A DNA stretch of 15,080 bases from Actinomycetota bacterium (GTDB lineage: Bacteria; Actinomycetota; Actinomycetes; S36-B12), in NCBI GenBank assembly GCA_016870425.1, contig VGBQ01000040.1, forward strand, positions 1 to 15,080. The letters are read 5' to 3'. The notes beneath the pieces are model-generated. The model ran no database searches and was not told where the DNA came from. It saw nothing but the letters and a program-made list of their open reading frames with translations. The position numbers and the translations under genes are program-made. Position 1 is the first letter of the stretch, and each line of letters starts with the position of its first letter. This document shows positions 7,099 to 14,718 of this stretch, one piece after another.

Positions 7099-9810
7099 GT
7101 GGCGCGACCAGGGTCCGAGGCGGCCCCGGCCGATCGACACGCAGCGTCACGTGACAGGGCCCTCCTCGGCGACTTCCCTGAGCTCTACCCCTTCGGCCTG
7201 GACGAATTCCAGCGGCAGGGCTGCCTCGCGCTGGCTCGCGGTCACAGCGTGCTCGTGGCCGCACCCACCGGGGCCGGGAAGACGGTCGTGGGGGAGTTCG
7301 CCGTCCATGAAGCCCTGAGGACGGGTCGCAAGTGCTTCTACACCACTCCCATCAAGGCGCTGTCCAACCAGAAGTTCCACGACCTGGCAGCACGCTACGG
7401 ACAGGACCGCGTCGGGTTGCTGACCGGCGACAACTCGATCAACAGCGAGGCACCCGTGGTCGTCATGACCACCGAGGTGCTCCGCAACATGCTCTACGCG
7501 AACTCCACCACCTTGGACCAACTCGGGTTCGTGGTCATGGACGAGGTGCACTACCTCGCTGATCGCTTTCGCGGGCCGGTCTGGGAGGAGGTGATCATTC
7601 ACCTCCCCGAGGGGGTCCTGCTCGCTGCCCTCTCGGCGACCGTGAGCAACGCCGAAGAGTTCGGCGAGTGGCTGGGCACCGTCCGGGGCACCACCGATGT
7701 CATCGTCGATGAGCATCGGCCCGTGCCCCTGTGGCAGCAGGTCATGGTGGGGGAGCGTCTGCTCGATCTCTTCGTCGACGAGGCTCACCATCGAGTCAAT
7801 CCCGAGTTGGTGCGGATCGCGAAGGAGTCGGCCCGGTGGCCGGAGCAGCGCCGACGCGGTCGTCGCCCGACTCGGGATCGGTTGACCCCCTGGCGCACCG
7901 ATGTCGTCACCGAGCTCCATGACGATCACCTGCTCCCCGGGATCACCTTCATCTTCAGTCGTGCCGGATGTGACGCGGCCGTCCAGCAATGCCTGTCGGC
8001 CGGCCTCATGCTCACCTCGCCCGAGGAGCGCAGGGAGATCGAGTCCACCGTCGAGTCGAGGACCGCGGACCTTCCCCACGAAGACCTCGGCGTCCTGGGG
8101 TTCGACACGTGGCGAGAAGGATTGAGACGGGGCATCGCCGCGCACCATGCTGGACTCCTGCCGCTCTTCAAGGAGGTTGTCGAGGACCTTTTCCAGCGCG
8201 GCCTGGTCAAGATGGTCTTTGCGACCGAGACGCTTGCCCTGGGCATCAACATGCCGGCGCGCACCGTCGTGCTCGAGCGTCTGGTCAAGTGGAACGGCGA
8301 GAACCACGTCGACATCACCCCGGGGGAATACACCCAGCTCACGGGTCGGGCGGGCCGCCGCGGCATCGACGTGGAGGGACACGCGGTCGTCGTATGGCAT
8401 CCGGGGCTGGATCCGCAGACCCTTGCCGGTCTCGCATCCACGCGCACCTACCCGCTCCGCTCGAGCTTCCGACCGTCGTACAACATGGCCGTGAGCCTTA
8501 TCAAGCGCATGGGCCGCACGCTCGCGCGCGACATCCTCGAGACCTCGTTCGCGCAGTTCCAGGCTGACCGGGGCGTGGTGGCGCTGGCAGCCCAGGTGCG
8601 CCGCAACGAGGAGGCCCTCGAAGGTTACCGCGAGGCCATGCAGTGCCATCTGGGTGACTTCGAGGAGTACGCCGCCCTGCGCCGACAGCTGAGCGATGTC
8701 GAGCGGGGAGCCGCCAAGGCGCGCGGACACCGGGACCGTCAGGAGATCGAGGAATCCCTGCGCGCTCTGCGCCCAGGCGATGTGATTGCGTGGCCCTCGG
8801 GTCGCCGGACGTCCCCCGCGGTCGTGGTCGCCGTCGATGACGCCGGCCTCGGCGCTCCGCCGCGGATCACCCTCGTGACCCTCGACCGCCAGGTGCGTCG
8901 TCTTGGCGCAGGCGAGGTGCATGCGGTCTTGCCCGTGGTGGGTCGCCTCCGTGTGCCGAAGGGGTTCTCCGCGCGATCAGCCACGGAGCGCAAGGCGCTC
9001 GCCGAGCGCCTGCGGGGATTCTCCGATGATGCGGCGAGCGCGCGGCCGTCGCGGCGTGCCCGCGCGGAGGATGCGGACGAGTCCGGTGAGATTCGCAGGC
9101 AACTGCGGCAGCACCCCTGTCACGGCTGCGCGGAGCGTGAGGCGCATGCGCGCTGGGCCGAGCGCTACTTCCGCCTCGCCCGGGAGACGCAGACGCTGCA
9201 GCGCCGCGTGGATTCCCGCACGACGAGCGTGGCGCGCCAGTTCGACCGGATCTGCGACCTGCTCCTCGAGACGGGCTACCTCGCTGGTCCGCCCCAGACA
9301 CCCGAGGTGACCGACCGGGGCGACCTGCTCGCGGGCATCTACTCCGATGCCGACCTCCTGGTGGCGCAGGCGATCACCGAGGGCCTGTGGGAGGGCCTGG
9401 GGCCACCGGAACTCGCTGCCATGGCCGGTGCGGTGGTCTACGAAGGTCGCCAGCGCGAGGACAGCCCGCGGCTTCCCGGGGGGCGCGTGCGCGAATCGGC
9501 TCTGGCCCTCGCCGATCTCGCCCGAGAGCTGGCCGAGGTCGAGTCCCGCTTCGGCGTGCCCGTGACCCGGGACCTCGACCTGGGATTCGTCTGGCCCGTG
9601 CATGCATGGGCGCAAGGTGGCCGGCTCGCCACCATCCTCGCGGACTCCGAGATGGCCGCGGGGGACTTCGTGCGCTGGTGTCGCCAGGCCATCGATCTGC
9701 TCGATCAGATCCGTGAGGCCGTGCCGCGAGAGCATCCACTCCACGCCAACGCCCGGCGGGCACGTGACCTAATCGATCGGGGGATCGTGTCCTACTCCGC
9801 CACTGCCTGA
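7099..9810 (+). CDS. helY: Ski2/Mtr4-like DEVH-box RNA/DNA helicase HelY
   Basis: This is a 903-residue superfamily 2 helicase; M. tuberculosis HelY has about 906 residues. Motifs in order: Q-motif-like FGLDEFQRQG (32-41), Walker A APTGAGKT (55-62), motif Ia TTPIKALSNQKF (82-93), TTEVLRN (124-130), motif II DEVH (148-151), motif III SAT (179-181), AHHAG (348-352), motif V ETLALGINMPARTV (377-390) and motif VI QLTGRAGRRG (413-422). An arch/KOW-like insert (about 558-605, RPGDVIAWPSGRR and following) leads to a charged linker with C674-HG-C677, and a C-terminal DSHCT domain spans about 735-900. It is predicted to be cytoplasmic, working in RNA turnover or nucleic-acid unwinding; the exact substrate is not known from sequence. 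The start is a GTG without a good ribosome binding site. The last 19 bases overlap the oppositely oriented exonuclease gene. Confidence 0.94.
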   Translation: MARPGSEAAPADRHAASRDRALLGDFPELYPFGLDEFQRQGCLALARGHSVLVAAPTGAGKTVVGEFAVHEALRTGRKCFYTTPIKALSNQKFHDLAARYGQDRVGLLTGDNSINSEAPVVVMTTEVLRNMLYANSTTLDQLGFVVMDEVHYLADRFRGPVWEEVIIHLPEGVLLAALSATVSNAEEFGEWLGTVRGTTDVIVDEHRPVPLWQQVMVGERLLDLFVDEAHHRVNPELVRIAKESARWPEQRRRGRRPTRDRLTPWRTDVVTELHDDHLLPGITFIFSRAGCDAAVQQCLSAGLMLTSPEERREIESTVESRTADLPHEDLGVLGFDTWREGLRRGIAAHHAGLLPLFKEVVEDLFQRGLVKMVFATETLALGINMPARTVVLERLVKWNGENHVDITPGEYTQLTGRAGRRGIDVEGHAVVVWHPGLDPQTLAGLASTRTYPLRSSFRPSYNMAVSLIKRMGRTLARDILETSFAQFQADRGVVALAAQVRRNEEALEGYREAMQCHLGDFEEYAALRRQLSDVERGAAKARGHRDRQEIEESLRALRPGDVIAWPSGRRTSPAVVVAVDDAGLGAPPRITLVTLDRQVRRLGAGEVHAVLPVVGRLRVPKGFSARSATERKALAERLRGFSDDAASARPSRRARAEDADESGEIRRQLRQHPCHGCAEREAHARWAERYFRLARETQTLQRRVDSRTTSVARQFDRICDLLLETGYLAGPPQTPEVTDRGDLLAGIYSDADLLVAQAITEGLWEGLGPPELAAMAGAVVYEGRQREDSPRLPGGRVRESALALADLARELAEVESRFGVPVTRDLDLGFVWPVHAWAQGGRLATILADSEMAAGDFVRWCRQAIDLLDQIREAVPREHPLHANARRARDLIDRGIVSYSATA
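9792..9810. other. Convergent 19-bp coding overlap between helY and the exonuclease gene
   Basis: The helY stop (TGA 9808-9810, plus strand) lies beyond the exonuclease stop (TAG on the minus strand, bases 9794-9792). The last six or so codons of each gene are therefore encoded by opposite strands of the same DNA. No stem plus T-run terminator is visible on either strand nearby, so transcripts would run into each other unless stopped by Rho or by collision. Confidence 0.85.
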
Positions 9811-10784
9811 AGCGCGCTGATCAGACGACGCGCAGATGCCTGCACGCCCCATGCCTCGGCCATGTTCAGGCCCTCGTCGGTCGAGTGCGGCGGCCCCATC
9901 GACAGGACGCTGCGACCGGGCCGGTGGGAGAGGCGCACGACGCGGTCGGCGTCAAGCAAATGCTCATGGGCGTCCAGGAGTCGCTGGCGCACCGCCGGTG
10001 TCATCGGCTTGCCCGTCGACGGGTCCTGAGCGGCCTCGAGGATGCCGCTCAGGTCGCCGTACGCCGAGACCAGGGCCTGAGCGGTCTTGTCGCCGATCCC
10101 GCGCGCACCGGGGAGCCCATCGGAGGGATCGCCGCGGAGGATGGCCAGGTCGGCGTACCGACTCGGCACGACTCCGAATCTCTCGGCGGCCGTGTGCGGA
10201 TCGATCGTCAGCCAGGGCTTGCCCCCGCGGCTTGCGGAGCTGCCGCCGGTGAAGAGCAGCGTCACGCGGTCGTCCACGAGTTGGACGAGGTCGCGATCCC
10301 CTGACGCGATGTCCACGGGGCCGGACAGCTCCGCACTCAGGTCGGCGATGACGTCGTCCGCCTCGGCCTCGGGCGCGCCCACCACGGGCACGCCGAGGGC
10401 GGGCAGGATCTCGCGGAGGATGTCGACCTGCGGCGCAAGGGTGTCCGGCACCTCCTCGACATCTTCGCCTTCGTCGCCGTCGAGTGCCGCGACGTCCTCC
10501 GCCACCCGATGGGTCTTGTAGGAGGGGATGAGGTCGACGCGCCACTGGGGGCGCCAGTCGTCATCCCAGCAGGCGATCACGCGAGCACTGCCCCGCGCGG
10601 TGACCATCGCGGCGACGGTGTCGAGCACGCCGCGCACGGCGTTGACGGGCGTGCCGTCCGGGGCGACGAGCGTCTCGGGGAGGGCGAAGTAGGAGCGGTA
10701 GTACAACGACGCGGTGTCGAGGAGCAGCGCGGGGGCAGGTGAAGCGGGCACGGGCCATGGTCCCGCGACCCGCATGGGGGCCAT
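9792..10784 (-). CDS. 5'-3' exonuclease, FEN/Pol I N-terminal-like, stand-alone
   Basis: This 330-residue protein is related to the 5' nuclease domain of DNA polymerase I, without any polymerase domain. It should remove 5' flaps or RNA primers using divalent metals. Acidic metal-binding positions are D23 (ALLLDTASLYYRSYF), D74-D76 (ACWDDDWRPQWR), E139/E141/D143/D144 (PEAEADDV), D163/D165 (SGDRDLVQLV) and D219/D222 (RGDPSDGLPG). A helix-three-turn-helix follows (GARGIGDKTAQAL, 226-238). Y89-K90 lie in the conserved PSYKTHR. An acidic insertion (about 101-114) sits near the arch region. ATG 10784 is chosen. ATG 10775, three codons later, is an alternative with GGGA nine bases upstream, while a stronger GGGAGGA is 14 bases before 10784. 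The frame stays open to 11249, but that part is antisense to the M24 gene. The inverted orientation relative to helY resembles M. tuberculosis Rv2090. Confidence 0.9.
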   Translation of the reverse strand: MAPMRVAGPWPVPASPAPALLLDTASLYYRSYFALPETLVAPDGTPVNAVRGVLDTVAAMVTARGSARVIACWDDDWRPQWRVDLIPSYKTHRVAEDVAALDGDEGEDVEEVPDTLAPQVDILREILPALGVPVVGAPEAEADDVIADLSAELSGPVDIASGDRDLVQLVDDRVTLLFTGGSSASRGGKPWLTIDPHTAAERFGVVPSRYADLAILRGDPSDGLPGARGIGDKTAQALVSAYGDLSGILEAAQDPSTGKPMTPAVRQRLLDAHEHLLDADRVVRLSHRPGRSVLSMGPPHSTDEGLNMAEAWGVQASARRLISALQAVAE

Positions 10785-10792
10785 TCCCGGGG

Positions 10793-10798
10793 TAGCGT
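10793..10798 (+). promoter_or_regulatory. Candidate -10 box (TAGCGT), leaderless start of the M24 peptidase gene
   Basis: TAGCGT fits TANNNT and predicts transcription starting at 10805-10806, on or one base before the ATG. The bases between (TCCTCCC) are pyrimidine-rich and contain no ribosome binding site on the plus strand, which strongly favours a leaderless message. The box lies in the 21-base gap between divergent start codons. The minus-strand gene would need its own promoter inside the first part of the M24 gene, and none is obvious there. Confidence 0.5.
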
Positions 10799-10805
10799 TC
10801 CTCCC

Positions 10806-11945
10806 ATGGCCTCTCCCTCTCCAGGTCCCGGGCACGGCGCTCCCGCTGTGCAGGTGCGAGAGCGTCTCTCGCGTGCGGCGCGCCTTGCCGCGGATGCGGG
10901 CTGGGACGCCCTGCTCATCACCCCCGGCCCGGACCTGCGCTACCTCGTGGGCTACGACGCGGTCCCGCTGGAGCGCCTCACGTGCCTCGTGGTGCCGGCG
11001 TCCGGGGATCCCGTCCTCGTGGCACCCCTCCTCGAGAGACCCGCGGCGGCCGCGAGCCCCGTCGGTGCTGCCGGCATCGACATCCGCACCTGGGGCGAGA
11101 CAGACGACCCCTATCGCCTCGTCGCCGGCCTGCTCCCCGGCTCGAGACGCGTGGGGGTGGACGACCACATGTGGGCCGTGAAGGCCCTGAGCCTGCGGGC
11201 GGCCATGCCCGCTGCGGAGCAGTTCGCCGCCGGGGCTGTGCTCTCTCACCTGCGCATGCGCAAGTCACCCGATGAGGTGGCGGCTCTGCTGGGCGCCGGC
11301 CGTGCCATCGATGAGGTGCATGCCGCCGTGCCTTCACTCCTGCGTCCCGGGCGGACGGAGCGCGAAGTCGGCCGCGACATCGCCGCGCTGATCCTGGATG
11401 CGGGTCATGTCTCGGCGGACTTCGTCATCGTGGCGTCAGGGCCCAACGGCGCGAGCCCGCACCATGAGGTGTCCGAGCGCGTGCTGCAGGTCGGTGACCC
11501 GATCGTGGTCGACATCGGTGGGACCATGCCGGACGGCTACCGCAGCGACGAGACGCGCACGTATTCGCTGGGCGACCCGGGGGAGGACTACCTCCGCGCG
11601 TACGCCGTGCTGCAGCAGGCCCAGCGCGAGGCGTGGGAGGCCGTGCGGCCGGGCGTGACCTGCGAGCGAATCGACTCCGTCGCGCGGGACCGCCTCGAGG
11701 CCGAGGGCCTGGGCGAGCTCTTCATCCATCGCACGGGACACGGGATCGGACTCGAGGCGCACGAGGAGCCCTACATCGTCAGCGGCAACACCCTGCCGCT
11801 GGAGGAGGGCATGACCTTCAGCGTCGAGCCGGGCTTCTACGCCGAGGGGCGCTGGGGCGCGCGCATCGAGGACATCGTCGCCTGCGGAGCCGATGGTCCG
11901 ACACTGCTCAACCATCGCCCCCGCGAACTCGTGATCGTGGACTGA
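10806..11945 (+). CDS. M24-family metallopeptidase (Xaa-Pro dipeptidase/aminopeptidase-like)
   Basis: This is a 379-residue pita-bread-fold peptidase that probably releases N-terminal residues before proline or splits Xaa-Pro dipeptides in the cytoplasm. An N-terminal creatinase-like domain (about 15-145) precedes the catalytic M24 domain (about 150-378). The five metal ligands are all visible: D236 (VVDIGG), D248 (GYRSDETRTY), H312 (HRTGHGIGLEAHEEPY), E341 (TFSVEPGFY) and E355 (GARIEDI). H220 and the HEEPY block complete the substrate pocket. The first 14 residues (MASPSPGPGHGAPA) are low complexity. The gene opens a tight plus-strand run: the acyl-CoA dehydrogenase gene begins nine bases after its stop. 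It corresponds positionally to pepE (Rv2089c) of M. tuberculosis, adjacent to the divergent exonuclease. Methionine aminopeptidase is unlikely given the extra N-terminal domain. Confidence 0.92.
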   Translation: MASPSPGPGHGAPAVQVRERLSRAARLAADAGWDALLITPGPDLRYLVGYDAVPLERLTCLVVPASGDPVLVAPLLERPAAAASPVGAAGIDIRTWGETDDPYRLVAGLLPGSRRVGVDDHMWAVKALSLRAAMPAAEQFAAGAVLSHLRMRKSPDEVAALLGAGRAIDEVHAAVPSLLRPGRTEREVGRDIAALILDAGHVSADFVIVASGPNGASPHHEVSERVLQVGDPIVVDIGGTMPDGYRSDETRTYSLGDPGEDYLRAYAVLQQAQREAWEAVRPGVTCERIDSVARDRLEAEGLGELFIHRTGHGIGLEAHEEPYIVSGNTLPLEEGMTFSVEPGFYAEGRWGARIEDIVACGADGPTLLNHRPRELVIVD

Positions 11946-11954
11946 GGAGCCGTC

Positions 11955-13103
11955 ATGGAGGTGACCCGACTGCTCCCCGATTCCGACGCGCGGGCATTGC
12001 TTCAACTCACGCGCGACATCGCCACGTCCGAGCTGGCGCCTCGAGTCGCGGACGCAGAAGAGGACGCGCGCTTTCCCCGTGACGAACTCCGCGTCCTCGG
12101 AGCCGCGGGCCTGCTGTCACTGCCCTACCCCGAAGAGGTGGGGGGAGGAGGCCAGCCCTACGAGGTGTACCTCCAGGTGCTCGAGGAGATCTCACGCGCC
12201 TGGCTGGCAGTGGGCATCAGTGTCAGCGTGCACGCACTCGCGTGCTTCCCCCTGGCGACCGCGGGGAGCGACGAGCAGATCGCCGAGTGGCTGCCGTGGA
12301 TGCTGTCGGGGGAGACGCTCGGGGCCTACTGCCTGTCGGAGCAGCACTCAGGCTCGGATGCAGCGGCGCTGTCCACGCGTGCCGTCCTCGATGGCGACTC
12401 CTATCGCGTGACCGGGAGCAAGGCCTGGATCACCCACGGAGGTGTGGCCGACTTCTACAGCGTGATGGTGCGGACCTCGGACGACGGCGCGCGGGGCATC
12501 AGCTGCCTCCTGGTCCCCGCCGACGCGGCCGGCCTCTCGGCCGGCGAGCCAGAGCGCAAAATGGGAGCCAACTCCTCCCGCACCGCGGGTATCCACCTTG
12601 ACGGCGTACAGGTGCCGGTCACCCGCCGTATCGGGGCCGAGGGCCAGGGATTCCCCATTGCGCTCGCTGCTCTGGATGCCGGTCGGCTGGGCATCGCGGC
12701 CTGCGCGGTAGGGCTTGCCCAGGCGGCCCTGGACGCCGCCGTCGCGTACGCCGGGCAGCGCATGCAGTTCGGGCGTCGCATCGGCGAGTTCCAGGGGGTT
12801 TCCTTCGGGCTGGCGGACATGGCGGCCGCGGTGGCGGCGGCGCGCGCGCTCTACCTCGATGCCGCTCGCCTGCGCGACGCCGGCCTGCCCTTCGGCGCCC
12901 AGGCTGCCATGGCCAAGCTCGTTGCGACCGATACGGCGATGAAGGTGACCACCCAGGCCGTCCAGGTGCACGGCGGCTATGGCTACACGCGCGACTTCCC
13001 CGTCGAGCGCTATTTCCGTGAGGCAAAAGTCCTCCAGATCGTGGAGGGCACCAACCAAGTCCAGAGGATGGTCATCGGCCGGTCGCTGCTCGCGGGCACA
13101 TGA
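11955..13103 (+). CDS. Acyl-CoA dehydrogenase
   Basis: This 382-residue flavoprotein oxidises acyl-CoA thioesters to the 2,3-enoyl form, passing electrons to electron-transfer flavoprotein. It has the typical three-part fold: an N-terminal helical domain (about 8-120), a middle beta domain with the FAD-contact segments CLSEQHSGSDAAAL (126-139) and KAWITHGGVADFY (156-168), and a C-terminal helical domain (about 230-380). The block QVHGGYGYTRDFPVERYFREAK (337-358) is diagnostic. E364, in QIVEGTNQVQRMVIGR, is at the catalytic-base position of short/medium/branched-chain enzymes. Chain-length preference cannot be read; the resemblance is to short-chain and branched-chain members. The ATG has GAGGAG at 11944-11949, five bases upstream and overlapping the M24 stop, so translation is probably coupled. 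The amidohydrolase gene follows 13 bases after the stop. Confidence 0.94.
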   Translation: MEVTRLLPDSDARALLQLTRDIATSELAPRVADAEEDARFPRDELRVLGAAGLLSLPYPEEVGGGGQPYEVYLQVLEEISRAWLAVGISVSVHALACFPLATAGSDEQIAEWLPWMLSGETLGAYCLSEQHSGSDAAALSTRAVLDGDSYRVTGSKAWITHGGVADFYSVMVRTSDDGARGISCLLVPADAAGLSAGEPERKMGANSSRTAGIHLDGVQVPVTRRIGAEGQGFPIALAALDAGRLGIAACAVGLAQAALDAAVAYAGQRMQFGRRIGEFQGVSFGLADMAAAVAAARALYLDAARLRDAGLPFGAQAAMAKLVATDTAMKVTTQAVQVHGGYGYTRDFPVERYFREAKVLQIVEGTNQVQRMVIGRSLLAGT

Positions 13104-13116
13104 GGTCGGCGCGCAC

Positions 13117-14718
13117 ATGAGCGGTGTGCTCATGACCGGCGGTCATGTCTACTCACCCGACGATCCCTTCGCGACAGCGATTCTCGTCATCGACGGGCGC
13201 ATCGCGTGGATGGGTGACGACGCGGGAGCCCTGACCTACGCGGGGGATGCCCAGGATCGGCTGCACCTGGGTGGCGCCTGGGTGGCCCCTGCCTTCGTCG
13301 ACGCCCATGTGCACCTCACGGCCACGGGCCTGGCCCTCACCGGCCTCGACCTGGCCGGCGCCGGAAGCATGGGCGAGGCCCTGCAGCGCCTGCGCGCAGC
13401 GGCTGAAGTCTCCGAGGGCGTCCTCGTCGGCCACGGATGGGATGAGACGGCCTGGCCCGAGGGGCGTGCGCCCACCACTGCGGAGATCGACGCCTGTGTC
13501 GGCGCTCGACCGGTCTACCTGTCGAGGGTCGATGTGCACTCGGCGCTCGCATCCCGCGCGCTGCGCGAGCAGGTCCCAGAAGCCCAGGCGCTCGACGGCT
13601 GGTCGGAGCAGGATCCCGTCGCCCGAGCAGCGCATCACGCCCTGCGCGAGGCGGCCCTCGCATCGATCACGGCTGATCAGCGCACACGTGCCCAGCGTTC
13701 TGCCCTGGCTTCAGCAGCAGCTCGCGGCATCGCGAGCGTTCACGAGAACGCCGGCCCCACCATCAGCGGCCCCGACGACCTGCGCGGCGCACTCGAGCTC
13801 GGCCGCGACGCGCGGATGCCCGAGGTGATCGGGTACTGGGGGCAACTCCACGGTCACGCCACCGCACGTGAGCTCGGGGCGCTCGGAGCTGCGGGCGATC
13901 TCTTTGTCGACGGATCCCTCGGATCGCACACCGCATGTCTCACCTCTCCCTACGCCGATGCCACCCCTGCCACCACCGGGGCCTCCTATCTGTCAGCAGA
14001 CGACGTCGCCCGCCACGTGGAAGCATCGACCCGCGCCGGCCAGCAGGCGGGCTTCCACGTCATCGGAGACGGGGCGTCGGGCATCGTGGCCGAGGGGCTG
14101 CGCACCGCCGCGGCCCGCGTGGGAGCCGACGCTATCCGCGCCGCACGCCACCGACTGGAGCATCTGGAGATGCCCAGCGCTGACGACATCGCTCTTCTGG
14201 CGGACCTCGGCGTCGTCGCGAGTGTGCAGCCAGCCTTCGATGCGGCATGGGGTGGAGCAATGGGGATGTATGCCAGACGTCTCGGGGCGCCGCGCGCGGC
14301 GACGCTCAACCCCTTCGCACCCATGCTCGCCTCGGGGGTGATGCTTGCGCTGGGATCCGATGCGCCCGTCACGCCGCTCGACCCCTGGGGAGCGGTGCGC
14401 GCTGCGTCGTGGCACACGCACCCGCCCCATCGCATCAGCGTCCGGGCTGCCTTTGCCGCGCACACCCGCGGGGGGAGGCGCGCAGCGCGGCAGGAGGCGA
14501 GCCAGCCCGGAGTGCTCACGGTGGGATCGCCAGCCACCTACGCGGTGTGGGCACCGGGCCCACTCGTCGTGCACGCCCCCGACGGCCGGGTCGCGGCATG
14601 GAGCACCGACCCGAGGTCGGGCACCCCTCCACTGCCTGACCTCGCGAGTGGCACGCCGCGCTGCTGGCGCACCGTGCGCGACGGCGTCACGATCTTCGAC
14701 AGCGGGGACCTCCCATGA
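13117..14718 (+). CDS. YtcJ-like amidohydrolase (amidohydrolase family 3)
   Basis: This 533-residue metal-dependent hydrolase has a composite beta domain at the N- and C-terminal ends and a TIM-barrel core. Metal-site residues are visible: H64-x-H66 (FVDAHVHLT), H314 (GFHVIGDGA), H349 (HRLEHLEMP) and D415 (GSDAPVTPLDPWG). The family block HGWDETAWPEGRAPTTAEID (106-125) followed by RPVYLSRVDVHSALASRAL points to the YtcJ group, whose physiological substrates are mostly unknown. In the strand before DGSLGS (265-270), where a lysine is often found, this protein has GDLFVDGS, so the usual metal arrangement may differ. No signal peptide is seen. GAGG at 13102-13105 is the only ribosome-site candidate, 11 bases before ATG 13117; an in-frame ATG at 13132 is possible. 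The stop overlaps the next start (ATGA), coupling it to lnt. Confidence 0.9.
   Translation: MSGVLMTGGHVYSPDDPFATAILVIDGRIAWMGDDAGALTYAGDAQDRLHLGGAWVAPAFVDAHVHLTATGLALTGLDLAGAGSMGEALQRLRAAAEVSEGVLVGHGWDETAWPEGRAPTTAEIDACVGARPVYLSRVDVHSALASRALREQVPEAQALDGWSEQDPVARAAHHALREAALASITADQRTRAQRSALASAAARGIASVHENAGPTISGPDDLRGALELGRDARMPEVIGYWGQLHGHATARELGALGAAGDLFVDGSLGSHTACLTSPYADATPATTGASYLSADDVARHVEASTRAGQQAGFHVIGDGASGIVAEGLRTAAARVGADAIRAARHRLEHLEMPSADDIALLADLGVVASVQPAFDAAWGGAMGMYARRLGAPRAATLNPFAPMLASGVMLALGSDAPVTPLDPWGAVRAASWHTHPPHRISVRAAFAAHTRGGRRAARQEASQPGVLTVGSPATYAVWAPGPLVVHAPDGRVAAWSTDPRSGTPPLPDLASGTPRCWRTVRDGVTIFDSGDLP

Noticed and set aside
7147..8922. A 591-codon open frame on the minus strand inside helY.
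   Set aside because: It is exactly antisense to a gene with all helicase motifs. Its translation is His/Asp/Gly-rich with no recognisable family, as expected for the antisense strand of high-GC coding DNA.
9812..9833. Inverted repeat GCGCG...CGCGC just after the helY stop, considered as a terminator.
   Set aside because: The stem is five bases around a 12-base loop, there is no T run, and the segment is coding sequence of the exonuclease gene.
10785..11249. A 155-codon upstream extension of the exonuclease frame on the minus strand.
   Set aside because: It is antisense to the start of the M24 gene, has no nuclease homology, and the conserved nuclease fold begins only about 20 residues after ATG 10784. 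It is explained by lack of stop codons in GC-rich DNA.
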